The position numbers and the translations under genes were made by a program. A stretch of DNA of 64,000 nucleotides from Chryseobacterium elymi. Its GTDB lineage: Bacteria; Bacteroidota; Bacteroidia; Flavobacteriales; Weeksellaceae. The DNA lies in NCBI RefSeq assembly GCF_003385495.1, contig NZ_QNUH01000006.1, positions 1 to 64,000 on the forward strand, given 5' to 3'. Within the stretch, counting starts at the first letter, position 1; each line of letters opens with the position of its first letter. Below, piece by piece: positions 34,908 to 43,191 of this stretch. The notes beneath the pieces are model-generated. The model saw only the letters and a program-made list of their open reading frames with translations. It did no database searches and had not been told where the DNA came from.

Positions 34908-36080
34908 TTAATGACACGAAATAACGATCTTCTGCTTTTGGGATCTTTTCTCAAGAATGTTTCTGAGAATGATCATCAGAAAAGCCAGCATCCCAAATAC
35001 AAAACCGATCCATGGATTATAAGCGGCTCCTTTAGTCACGATCATCCAGCCTCCCAAGGTAGTTCCCAGCGTTACTCCTAAATTTCCAAAAGAAGTAGCC
35101 AGGCTGTTGGCAAATTCAAGAGAACCCGGAACAGAAGAAATCATATAGGTTGAAGCATTTTGAAAACTTGGAGAATACAGAAATCCCCAGATCGCGATAC
35201 TTATAACATTGGCGGGCAGGCTGTCTCCGGAAAAGTACAGCAGGAATGGCATTATAACCGTACCTGAAAGAAACAGAGCTGTTGTTTTTGAGACATTCCA
35301 GCTTAACATTTTCCCTGCTATCCAATTGGAAAAAACACCAATGATTCCAAACAGAAAAAGCATATAACTGATCATCGGTCCGTCCATTCCTTTAGCTTTA
35401 TTCAGATAATCTGCAAAATAGCTGTAGGTAGAAAACCAGGCTGTTATCATGAAAAAATTCATAGCAGTACTGATGAGAAATGTTGGCTGTGTCAAAATTT
35501 TAAGCTGACTTTTGTAAGATTTCTTCTCTTTGACAGGCATTGGAGGAAGTAAAAAATAGATAACAGCCAAAGCTATCATACTGACTGCACTCTGGATAAT
35601 GAAAGAAGATTCCCATATCCATACACTGGCCAGCCATGTTGCAAAAGGAACTGTTATCACCATAGCTAGGGCAACCCCTATAAAAACAATTCCCATCAGT
35701 TTGTTCGCCTGCTTTTCATCAGCACCGGACACAGCGACAGACAATGCTGTGGCAATATAGACAGGCTGCAAAAAAGCCGGAAGCACCCTGACCAGCATCA
35801 GAAGCCAGAACGGTGGCGACAGTGAGGAAACTAAAGCAGTAAACAAAAATATAGAAATTGCGGTAAGCATCACTTTCCTGCGATCAAATCCGGACATTAG
35901 TAAAGTAATGAAAGGCCCCGTTAAAGCAATGATCAAAGCAAAAGCACTGAGCAGCCAGCCTGCTTTATCTACACCTATTTGATAATGTTCCGCGATTTGC
36001 GGAAGAATTCCAATGACCCCAAATTCAGTGGTAATAACTGCAATGAATCCAAGGCAGCCGATATATGCATATTTTTTCAT
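34908..36080 (-). CDS. MFS transporter
   Basis: The 390-aa protein has about 12 hydrophobic segments, with TEFGVIGILPQIAEHY in the first helix and GPFITLLMSGFDRRKVM in the loop 2-3 motif A region, as in DHA1/AraJ-type drug efflux proteins. It starts 2 bp after the alpha/beta hydrolase gene, so both belong to one unit downstream of a divergent HxlR regulator. A role in efflux of an electrophile or drug is inferred from that context. Confidence 0.87.
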   Translation of the reverse strand: MKKYAYIGCLGFIAVITTEFGVIGILPQIAEHYQIGVDKAGWLLSAFALIIALTGPFITLLMSGFDRRKVMLTAISIFLFTALVSSLSPPFWLLMLVRVLPAFLQPVYIATALSVAVSGADEKQANKLMGIVFIGVALAMVITVPFATWLASVWIWESSFIIQSAVSMIALAVIYFLLPPMPVKEKKSYKSQLKILTQPTFLISTAMNFFMITAWFSTYSYFADYLNKAKGMDGPMISYMLFLFGIIGVFSNWIAGKMLSWNVSKTTALFLSGTVIMPFLLYFSGDSLPANVISIAIWGFLYSPSFQNASTYMISSVPGSLEFANSLATSFGNLGVTLGTTLGGWMIVTKGAAYNPWIGFVFGMLAFLMIILRNILEKRSQKQKIVISCH

Positions 36081-36082
36081 AC

Positions 36083-37018
36083 TTATTTTCCTGCAGTTTT
36101 AAGATGTTGATGCGCAAACTCTGCTATTTCATCAGTCGCCTTTTGGACTTCATTCAGGATCTCTCCCATATGCATGAAACCATGAACCATATCTTTATAA
36201 AAGCTGATACGAACAGGAATTCCTGCGTCTTTCATATGCTGTGACAGCTCTTCTCCTTCATCTCTCAAAGCATCATGTTCTGCAATGAGAACCAATGTAG
36301 GTGGTGTATTTTTAAAATCTTTGATCAAAATAGGTATTGCCAAAGGATTTGGATGGTCTGCTCCTTCAGGATGGTACCATTTCCAGGCCTGGATACCTCC
36401 TTCTTTATTTAAAACCGGCCCGGTTTCATACGTCTCCCACGATTTTGTATTGAGCTGATGATCTGCAGCAGGATAAATCAGTACCTGAAACTTCAACAAC
36501 TCTCCTACCTGGGTAGAAACACCTGTTGCAAGTGCGCCTCCGGCACTGTCCCCGATAATACCGATCTGGTTGGCATCAATTCCTAAAGATTCCGCATGGT
36601 CTGCGACCCATTTTACAGTGTCAATACAATCGTTTAAGCCAGCAGGAAAAGCATGTTCAGGAGCTAGGCGGTAATCCACAAAGATCACCACTGATCCGGT
36701 TTTATTGGCCAGTTTCCGAACTACAGCATCATGGGTTTCAAAACTGCCGGCAATAAACCATCCTCCATGAATATAAATGATTGCTGATGAATTTTGGATA
36801 TCCTTCCCTTTTGGGCGGTAGATCCGGACTGGAATCTGATGGCTTTCCAGAGGAATATTCAGCTCTTCTATCATGGCAATAGGTTCTTTTTTTCTGCTAA
36901 GCTGAAGGGACATGGTTTCAAGGTATTTTCGGGTATCCTCTAATGGATTTTTGGCATTGAATGAATGTATTGTTTCTAAGTGATTTAAAATCTGTCTGAT
37001 AGGTTCTGTTAACTGCAT
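36083..37018 (-). CDS. Alpha/beta hydrolase, hormone-sensitive lipase family
   Basis: The 311-aa esterase has the HSL-family oxyanion motif HGGWFIAGS and nucleophile elbow GDSAGGALA, with the catalytic Asp in AEHDALRDEG and His in DMVHGFMH. No signal peptide is present. It precedes the MFS gene by 2 bp and is divergent from the HxlR regulator over 158 bp, so an inducible hydrolase-efflux pair is likely. Substrates are probably short-chain esters. Confidence 0.92.
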   Translation of the reverse strand: MQLTEPIRQILNHLETIHSFNAKNPLEDTRKYLETMSLQLSRKKEPIAMIEELNIPLESHQIPVRIYRPKGKDIQNSSAIIYIHGGWFIAGSFETHDAVVRKLANKTGSVVIFVDYRLAPEHAFPAGLNDCIDTVKWVADHAESLGIDANQIGIIGDSAGGALATGVSTQVGELLKFQVLIYPAADHQLNTKSWETYETGPVLNKEGGIQAWKWYHPEGADHPNPLAIPILIKDFKNTPPTLVLIAEHDALRDEGEELSQHMKDAGIPVRISFYKDMVHGFMHMGEILNEVQKATDEIAEFAHQHLKTAGK

Positions 37019-37104
37019 TACTCTTATTTTTTGTGTGAATACTATTTTTTGGAATGTTGAGCGATCTTGTTCCGGAACTGCTGTTTATTTTCAGTTTGTG
37101 AGGA

Positions 37105-37159
37105 CAAAATTAATTTTCAAACCTTACATTTGTACTGTATACATCTAATTGTATGGTAC
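37105..37159. promoter_or_regulatory. Shared promoter/operator region of HxlR and hydrolase-MFS unit
   Basis: Leftward TAATTTTG (37105-37112) serves the hydrolase-MFS unit; rightward TACATTTG (37125-37132) serves HxlR. An imperfect dyad GTACTGTATACA (37132-37143)/TGTATGGTAC (37150-37159) lies at the start of the HxlR transcript and near the -33 position of the leftward promoter. It is the best candidate for the HxlR operator. Confidence 0.5.
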
Positions 37160-37176
37160 TAACAAATTTGTAAGCT

Positions 37177-37563
37177 ATGGGAAAAATAAAGGAAAATTCG
37201 ACGAATAATATTAATAAAAAATATATACAGGAATGTGATCTGTCTTATGCAGTTTGTAAAATTGGCGGAAGATGGAAGCTTTTGATTTTAAATAGGTTAA
37301 AAGACGGAAAACTACGTTTCAGTGAAGTGCGCGACCGGATCTGTGGAATTACCGAAAGAATGCTCACACTTCAACTCCGGGAACTGGAAAAAGAAGGGCT
37401 GGTAAAAAGAACAGTACATGCTGAAGTTCCGCCAAGAGTAGATTATGAGCTCACGGATATTGCCAGAGAACTGATCCCGATCTGGGAAGATCTGGAAAAA
37501 TGGGGAGCCAAACACAGGGACTTGGTTCAGGAAAATATGGGTAAGGCAGAGGCTGAAAATTAA
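37177..37563 (+). CDS. HxlR family transcriptional regulator
   Basis: The 128-aa winged-helix protein has the family signature GGRWKLLILNRL, FSEVRDRICGITERMLTLQLRELEKEGLVKR and the wing VPPRVDYELTD. A Cys (C29, ECDLSYAVC) near the N-terminus matches the redox-sensing cysteine of YodB/HypR-type members, which react with quinones or aldehydes. It is divergent from the hydrolase-MFS unit and its last 4 bp overlap the convergent MFS gene. Confidence 0.9.
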   Translation: MGKIKENSTNNINKKYIQECDLSYAVCKIGGRWKLLILNRLKDGKLRFSEVRDRICGITERMLTLQLRELEKEGLVKRTVHAEVPPRVDYELTDIARELIPIWEDLEKWGAKHRDLVQENMGKAEAEN

Positions 37564-38750
37564 GGCTGGGATGCGTTTACTTTATTACTGAATACAAGAT
37601 GAGCTAAAATGGCCAGCAGTCCAAAAGACGCTCCTACAAAGCATACTCCCTCCCATTGTGTATATTGCCAGGCTATAGAAGCCAGCCACGTTCCGAGGGA
37701 TCCGCCAATAAAATAAGAGACCATATAAACAGTATTCAATCTGTTGACCGCGTTGGATTTAATTAAAAAGTAATTGGTCTGGTTCATAATATGGCTGGAC
37801 TGTACGCCAAGGTCAACCAGGATAACACCAACGATCAGGCCCCAATACGTTTCCCCGGCAAAATAAGTAAACGCCCAGCTTCCCACCACTATAAAAAGTG
37901 AGTACAATATGATTCTATTGATGTCCAGGTATTTCTGAAGTTTTCCCACTTTTGCCGCTGCCAGCGCTCCTACAGCTCCGGCCAGCCCGAAGCTTCCCAC
38001 TACGGAAGAACCTGCATTGAAAGGCGGTTTTTCCATATGAAAGACCAAGGTGGTAAATAAAGCACACATAGATCCGAAGGCCATTGCCCCACGGAATGAA
38101 GCGAGCTGTAATATGGGTTGTGTTTTTGCCAGATGAACCACGGAATTCATCAGTTCTCTGTATGTTCCCCTGAAATTTGGCTGCATTTCCGGAAGCATTT
38201 TGTATACGGCAATCCACACCAGGATCATTAGTCCTGCCGCGATTCCGAACATGGCCCTCCAGCCCCAGACTTCGCCTACAATACCACCGATAAAGCGTGA
38301 CAAAAGTATTCCAAGAAGCAACCCGGACATTACAAGTCCAATATTGGAAGATTTTTCTTTATCCGAAGATAATTCTGCCGCAATAGGTACAAACAGCTGA
38401 GGAATGACAGAGGTTGCACCAATCAACAGGCTTGCTGCGTACAGCATCCATAATTCGGTGGCAAAGGTCATCCAAAGCAAGGATCCGAATACAAGAACCA
38501 GATCAAATAAAATTAATTTTTTACGGAAAAATTTATCTCCCAAAGGCACCAGCAATAAAAGTCCCAGCGCGTAGCCTATCTGGGTAAGCACGGAAATTCT
38601 TCCCGCTGCACTTTCGGAAACATGAAGATCATCGGAAATGAGTGCTAATAAAGGTTGATTATAATAGTTATTGGCCACCACAAGACCCGAAATGACAGCC
38701 ATAAGCCAGATTACAGTACGAGAAATGCCAGAGGATAAGTTTGCCTGCAT
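37560..38750 (-). CDS. MFS transporter
   Basis: The 396-aa protein has 12 hydrophobic segments with NNYYNQPLLALISDDLHVS in the first helix and DLGVQSSHIMNQTNYF in helix 9-10, typical of YnfM/YgaY-like members found widely and often called drug or arabinose efflux proteins. It is convergent with HxlR and alone in its unit. A leftward -7 box TATCTTTG lies at 38825-38832, giving a leader of about 68 nt. Confidence 0.87.
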   Translation of the reverse strand: MQANLSSGISRTVIWLMAVISGLVVANNYYNQPLLALISDDLHVSESAAGRISVLTQIGYALGLLLLVPLGDKFFRKKLILFDLVLVFGSLLWMTFATELWMLYAASLLIGATSVIPQLFVPIAAELSSDKEKSSNIGLVMSGLLLGILLSRFIGGIVGEVWGWRAMFGIAAGLMILVWIAVYKMLPEMQPNFRGTYRELMNSVVHLAKTQPILQLASFRGAMAFGSMCALFTTLVFHMEKPPFNAGSSVVGSFGLAGAVGALAAAKVGKLQKYLDINRIILYSLFIVVGSWAFTYFAGETYWGLIVGVILVDLGVQSSHIMNQTNYFLIKSNAVNRLNTVYMVSYFIGGSLGTWLASIAWQYTQWEGVCFVGASFGLLAILAHLVFSNKVNASQP

Positions 38751-38824
38751 GATATGATTAGAATTATAGAACTGCTAACGTATAAGGTTGAAACAGTCAA
38801 ATAAAAAGTTCAGCTTAAGATCAG

Positions 38825-38832
38825 CAAAGATA
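38825..38832 (-). promoter_or_regulatory. -7 box of the MFS gene
   Basis: Leftward TATCTTTG, a perfect TAnnTTTG match, 75 bp before the MFS start codon. A strong hairpin (38845-38875) lies directly behind it. Confidence 0.5.
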
Positions 38833-38844
38833 ATGAATTTATAA

Positions 38845-38875
38845 AAAGAGGCCGTTACAAATAAACGGCCTCTTT
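38845..38875 (-). terminator. Strong hairpin in a divergent intergenic region
   Basis: Perfect 12-bp arms AAAGAGGCCGTT (38845-38856) and AACGGCCTCTTT (38864-38875) with a 7-nt loop; leftward it is followed by TTTTTAT. It lies between divergent genes, so no annotated transcript ends here. The 38751-39144 gap holds this hairpin, the MFS promoter and otherwise AT-rich DNA without a gene. Confidence 0.75.
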
Positions 38876-39144
38876 CAATCAACTATGGCATTTAATCTTA
38901 AAATAATTTGTCAGCAGTAAAAGCAGGAATTGTTTTTCGTCAGTTAATAGCTTTACAGAAAAGTCAGCCATGTATTTTGTGTCTTATTTCTAACGGAAAA
39001 TTATCTGTTAATATTTTGTAGTTGATTTCATTTTGTTAAGATTATTAAAGTGATTTTTTTTAAGGCCTCTATGCAAAGGATTTTTGGTAAGATTTCGTTT
39101 TTTTTTAGCAAATTTGTAATAAGACACAATCTCAGATTAGTTCC

Positions 39145-39894
39145 ATGGATTTTAAACAACAGCTTTTACAGCAATCTGCCGAGGCAAAAGAAATTTTCCT
39201 GCCTCATATTTCAGCCGATCCCGTTATTTTCGGATTTGAGCATAATGAACTTAAAGTTCTGCTTCTAAAGACCAATTACAGGCAAAAATGGTTGCTGCCG
39301 GGCGGCTATGTTAAAAAAGATGAGGATCTGGATGAAGCTGTTAAAAGAATCCTCAAAGAAAGAACCGGTGTTGCAGATATTTATCTTGAAGAATTCGGAG
39401 TGTTCGGAAGGAAAAACAGAAGTGAATCTTATTTTGAGGATTTTGATGAAACTCTTTTTCAAAAGCAACGGTTTATTTCTGTAGGATATTATGCACTTTA
39501 TAACCCGTCAATGCTTAACATCATTCCCGATCAATACAGTGAGACCTGCGAATGGATCTTTCTCAGCAAACTGCAGGAAATTGAACTTGCGATGGATCAC
39601 CGTGAGATCATTGAAAAAGCTCTTCTCATATTGAGGCAGAAAATTGCAGCAATACCTATCGGGCGAAACCTTCTTCCGGAAAAATTTACGCTTCCTGAAC
39701 TTCAGAAATTATATGAAGCTGTGTTGGGAAAAGAGCTTAACCGGGGAAATTTCTATACAAAAATGAAGACTTTGGGAATCCTGAAAAAGCTTGAAGAACA
39801 GAGACGCGGTGGCGCCCATAAAGCTCCTGATCTCTACTCTTTTGATGAAGAAAATTATATCAAAGCTCTAAACAACGGGTTGAACAGCTGGTAA
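39145..39894 (+). CDS. NrtR-like regulator (degenerate Nudix domain plus winged helix)
   Basis: The 249-aa protein has an N-terminal Nudix fold (about residues 20-160) and a C-terminal winged helix (about 175-240, LPEKFTLPELQKLYEAVLG, KMKTLGILKKL). The Nudix box GGYVKKDEDLDEAVKRILKE lacks the catalytic RE and EE glutamates (R-I-L-K-E-R), so it is probably a sensor, as in NrtR proteins that bind ADP-ribose or related sugar nucleotides. A metallo-hydrolase gene follows in the same direction. NrtR usually controls NAD or sugar genes; no such target is adjacent. Confidence 0.85.
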   Translation: MDFKQQLLQQSAEAKEIFLPHISADPVIFGFEHNELKVLLLKTNYRQKWLLPGGYVKKDEDLDEAVKRILKERTGVADIYLEEFGVFGRKNRSESYFEDFDETLFQKQRFISVGYYALYNPSMLNIIPDQYSETCEWIFLSKLQEIELAMDHREIIEKALLILRQKIAAIPIGRNLLPEKFTLPELQKLYEAVLGKELNRGNFYTKMKTLGILKKLEEQRRGGAHKAPDLYSFDEENYIKALNNGLNSW

Positions 39895-39969
39895 GATGAT
39901 CGTTTTTTCCGATGAGCTCTATTGAAAAAAAGGTTTTTAGGTTTTAGAAATATTTGGGAAATTTGCAGA

Positions 39970-40701
39970 ATGAAAATTATTCCGCTCAAAGAAGGCAACT
40001 TCTCGGCCAGCAAAACAAAGGACTTTACACTATTGACAGATGAAAATTTTGATACAGTGAAAGGAATTAAAATGTCTGTGCAGCCGTTTCTTATTATTAC
40101 AGCCAATGATTATATCCTTCTTGATGCCGGCATAGGTTGGAAAAACGCTGAAGGAAAGACTGTCATTTCCGAGCTATTGGAAAAAGAGAATATAAAACCG
40201 GAACAGATCACAAAACTTCTTCTTTCACACCTTCATAAAGACCATATTGATGGGAGTATCATACGGAACGACAATGATTTTCAACCGGCATTTCCCAATG
40301 CAGAAATTTATGTTCAAAAAAGGGAACTGGCTTTTGCGATGGAAAATAAAGGAAATCCCTCTTTTGATTTTGATACATTGGAAAAACTGATCAGCCTTCC
40401 CAATATTGTATGGATGAGTGAAGATCAGGGAGAGATCGCTAACGGGATTTCTTTTGAAGTGGTGGGTGGCCATACCCCTTTTATGCAGGTATTCTGGATC
40501 AGAGAGAACGGGGAAACTGTTTTTTACGGAGCGGATGATCTTCCCCAGGAGTCTTACCTTAAATACCATCTTGCTTATAAAAGTGATTTTAATGGCAGAA
40601 AAGCTATGGAATTAAGACTGAAATGGCAGAAAGAAGCTGCTGATGAGCAATGGAAAATACTGCTTTACCACGATCTGGACAAAGCAGTAATCCAAATATA
40701 A
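39970..40701 (+). CDS. MBL fold metallo-hydrolase
   Basis: Starting at ATG 39970 (MKIIPLKEGNFSASK) the product has 243 aa. A TTG at 39922 would add 16 residues and is less likely. The zinc motif is HLHKDHIDG (HxHxDH), with a further GGHTPFMQVF and FYGADD. It resembles AttM/AiiA-type lactonases and related small hydrolases; the substrate is unknown. It follows the NrtR-like gene by 75 bp and is probably co-transcribed. It is convergent with the next HTH gene. Confidence 0.85.
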   Translation: MKIIPLKEGNFSASKTKDFTLLTDENFDTVKGIKMSVQPFLIITANDYILLDAGIGWKNAEGKTVISELLEKENIKPEQITKLLLSHLHKDHIDGSIIRNDNDFQPAFPNAEIYVQKRELAFAMENKGNPSFDFDTLEKLISLPNIVWMSEDQGEIANGISFEVVGGHTPFMQVFWIRENGETVFYGADDLPQESYLKYHLAYKSDFNGRKAMELRLKWQKEAADEQWKILLYHDLDKAVIQI

Positions 40702-40717
40702 TGTAATACAAAATTGT

Positions 40718-41071
40718 TTAAAGGTCATTAAACCACTTATAAATATCCACTTCGGAAGGAATGTTAAGTTTTTTCCGGATCCTGTTTTTTCTGTTCTGAA
40801 TGGCTTTTGGAGTCACAAAAGTATAGGTTGCAATTTCCTTAGTGGTAAAGTTGAGTTTTAGGTAAATGCAAAAAATCAATTCAGAATTTTTGAGATTGGG
40901 ATATACTTTAGCTATTTTATCAAAAAAATCAGGGTAAACTAACCTGAATTTATTCAGCAAACGTGGGGAATTTTCTTTTGCTAAAGTGATAATTTCGTCC
41001 TGCATAAAAATCTTTTGGTTCAAATCTTCTAAATTAGATTGTGGTTTTTCGTTTTTCATAATATTTCTCAT
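40718..41071 (-). CDS. Small LuxR-type helix-turn-helix protein
   Basis: The 117-aa protein resembles the C-terminal output domain of Bacteroidota TPR/LuxR-type regulators: PDFFDKIAKVYPNLKNSELIFCIYLKLNFTTKEIATYTFVTPKAIQNRKNRIRKKLNI. No sensor domain is attached. The start could be ATG 41071 or 41059. A hairpin (41085-41107, TGATGCT/AGCATCA) sits 13 bp before the start codon. The leftward Crp-type promoter at 41410 would give it a 330-nt leader. Confidence 0.7.
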   Translation of the reverse strand: MRNIMKNEKPQSNLEDLNQKIFMQDEIITLAKENSPRLLNKFRLVYPDFFDKIAKVYPNLKNSELIFCIYLKLNFTTKEIATYTFVTPKAIQNRKNRIRKKLNIPSEVDIYKWFNDL

Positions 41072-41320
41072 CTCTACTTATTTCTGATGCTGTATGTATA
41101 AGCATCAGTATCTGTTCTTCTCTCCTGCTATAGTATAACAGCTGTTTTTATGATGTTTATGGAAAGCTTAAGGTTGCATAATTAAATTCATAATTCGAAG
41201 CAATAAATACACTTTTAGACCGGTATCTTTTCTTGCAAACCCCTATCTGACACTCATTTCTTCAGCTACTTTAAATGGAACAAAGAAAGAGAAAATGATT
41301 AAAATTTTGCAGAATTAAAA

Positions 41321-41539
41321 TACCACATACATACCACGCTTTATCTATAAACAGTATATTATTCCATTTTTAACTTAATTTTTTGAACGTAGCTTGTACT
41401 TTATATAAACAAATATAGCAGGTGTGAATTTTATTTTTTATGATCGTAATCAATGTTTTGATGAGTTCATTCCCTATTCTTAGTGAATATAAAAGGATTT
41501 GAAATAGTGCCCCAAAAAAATTGTGGTACGTATGTGGTA
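41321..41539. repeat. Inverted 18-bp repeats flanking about 180 bp
   Basis: TACCACATACATACCACG (41321-41338) is the reverse complement of TGTGGTACGTATGTGGTA (41522-41539) at 16 of 18 positions. Each copy contains two GTGGTA units 11 bp apart, one helical turn. No target-site duplication is visible. It could be a paired protein-binding site, an attachment-site remnant or a small inverted-repeat element. Confidence 0.55.
41410..41454 (-). promoter_or_regulatory. Leftward Crp-type promoter
   Basis: Dyad TATGATCGTAATCAAT (41439-41454) and leftward TATATTTG (41410-41417, perfect -7 box) are 33 bp apart centre to centre. It points away from the Crp/Fnr gene at 41672 and toward the small LuxR-type gene 330 bp further left. 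Confidence 0.6.
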
Positions 41540-41671
41540 CACTATATTGAAGAAACTCATTAAAATTGCCGTTCTTTACATTATTGAAATTTTCAGCTGT
41601 TCTGTTTATTGCATAATGAAAGACATCAATGGTTAAACATTTGTTTAAAATTTTAATTAACTTATTAGACC

Positions 41672-42265
41672 ATGATTGTAGAAGATTTATTAATTTCATT
41701 CGGAGCAGAAACTAAAGTATATAAATCTAGAGATATTATTTTCCGCGAAGGAGAGCTTTCTATGTTTTATTACCAGATTGAAAAAGGACAGGTTAAAATC
41801 AATAATTACACTGAGGATGGAAAAGAATTTATTCAGAATATATTTTCAGACGGACACAGTTTTGGAGAATCTCTTCTCTTTGTAGACCGTCCCTATCCAA
41901 TGAATGCAGTCGCTATAAAGGACTCCCAGATTTTCAAACTTCCAAAATCCAGTTTTTTGAATTTAATAAATGAAAACCAGGAAGTCTCTCTGAATATTTA
42001 TCAGTGCATGGCAGAAAGGATGTATTACAAATATATGATGCTTTATAATCTTTCTTTCCAGAATCCTATGCTAAAGCTGAAACAGCTAATGGAATATTTC
42101 AAAAGCTATTATGAGGACAAAACACCTTATTCTTTCCAAGTTCCTTTAACAAGACAACAACTTGCTTCCCTCACAGGCCTGCGTGTAGAAACAGTGATAA
42201 GAGCGATAAAAAGCATGGAAAAAGATAAGATTTTAAAAATTGAAAATAGGAAAATTATGTATTGA
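41672..42265 (+). CDS. Crp/Fnr family regulator
   Basis: The 197-aa protein has a beta-roll sensor (about 18-120, GQVKINNYTEDGKEF, FGESLLF) and a helix-turn-helix LTRQQLASLTGLRVETVIRAIKSME. The recognition helix keeps the Glu and Arg of CRP (E181, R185) but has Val where CRP has R180, as in FNR. There is no FNR-type cysteine cluster. A paralogue at 62636 shares the recognition helix, so both probably bind the same dyad, TATGA-N6-TCATA. The sensor ligand is unknown. Confidence 0.9.
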   Translation: MIVEDLLISFGAETKVYKSRDIIFREGELSMFYYQIEKGQVKINNYTEDGKEFIQNIFSDGHSFGESLLFVDRPYPMNAVAIKDSQIFKLPKSSFLNLINENQEVSLNIYQCMAERMYYKYMMLYNLSFQNPMLKLKQLMEYFKSYYEDKTPYSFQVPLTRQQLASLTGLRVETVIRAIKSMEKDKILKIENRKIMY

Positions 42266-42301
42266 TTCTCTCATTTTTAATAAATTAAAATTTTACAGAA
42301 C

Positions 42302-42946
42302 TTAACACTCAAGCTTATACCCGCCATCTAGCTGTTTCTGAAACTCCGCAAGGTATCTTGCAAGATGAATTCCATCCGCCAGCCCGTGATGAGCCTCCAC
42401 AGAAACCGGAAGAAACTTTTTACCGTCACGGATGCTGAATTTCCCGAATGTGATCTTCGGCACAGATTCAGAATTGTTATAACTGGTAGGATGAAGCAGG
42501 GCGCTGAAAGAATTCCATGGAATGGTTGAATGCCTGATGAGATCCTTACCAAGCTCGCCATTATTCATCCTGATCCCTGACGTGCGCTGTACATCCTCTA
42601 TTTCCTCCTGCATAATACCATTGAACGTATTAAAGTCCTTTGAAAAAGGGATAAATGCAAAACCAAAAGTCCCGTCTGCCCTTCCTATCGTAGTTCCTGC
42701 ATGAATGGCATCATATAAAACCACCTGATTGTCTACAATCCGTAGTTTCAGCTCATCTACTGCATTTACGGCAACCATTGACCTGTGAAGATAGGTCGCG
42801 AAAAAAGAATGGCCGTTTTCCTTTGCATAGGCATAAGCTTTTGTACAGTCTACTTCAGTGGTAAATCCAAAGTACGGGCTGTCCATTTTTGAGAAAAATT
42901 CAAAATGCTCTTTCCGGTTCCACGTTTCAATATCTATGATCCTCAT
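42302..42946 (-). CDS. Chloramphenicol acetyltransferase family protein (CatA-like)
   Basis: The 214-aa protein is a CAT-fold trimeric acetyltransferase: WNRKEHFEFFSKMDSPYFGFT opening and the active-site HHGLADG (H186/H187), where the second His is the catalytic base. Length and motifs fit the classical type A enzymes. It may give chloramphenicol resistance, but chromosomal CAT-like proteins in environmental bacteria often have unknown acceptors. It is convergent with Crp/Fnr and alone in its unit. Confidence 0.85.
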   Translation of the reverse strand: MRIIDIETWNRKEHFEFFSKMDSPYFGFTTEVDCTKAYAYAKENGHSFFATYLHRSMVAVNAVDELKLRIVDNQVVLYDAIHAGTTIGRADGTFGFAFIPFSKDFNTFNGIMQEEIEDVQRTSGIRMNNGELGKDLIRHSTIPWNSFSALLHPTSYNNSESVPKITFGKFSIRDGKKFLPVSVEAHHGLADGIHLARYLAEFQKQLDGGYKLEC

Positions 42947-43191
42947 TTATTTTATTTACTGCAAATTTCAGTAAGTTTTTCCGTTTATAAAAGCTTTAAA
43001 TGTGAAAAATAGTCCAGAAATAAACAATCAAAAGATAATAAAACCGTAATATAAAAAGTAATTTCGGTAGGTTTTTTGCTGCAATACAAGAGACTTATAT
43101 TATTTAATCTAATTCTACGGTAAATTTTCACCTGCATCCAAAGCTTCATTATACGACAGAAGCCTGCACATAACTATAATTAAAAAATAAA

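Larger units (their letters stand above)
41072..41671. other. 600-bp intergenic region with regulatory elements, no gene
   Basis: It holds a leftward Crp-type promoter (41410-41454), two copies of a GTGGTA-type element in inverted orientation (41321-41338 and 41522-41539), and a hairpin near 41085. An open frame on the minus strand (41370-41699) has no family features and is not called. The rest is AT-rich. Confidence 0.7.

Noticed and set aside
41370..41699. Open frame of 109 codons on the minus strand
   Set aside because: It spans the -7 box and dyad at 41410-41454 and the start of the Crp/Fnr gene, and encodes no recognisable domain.
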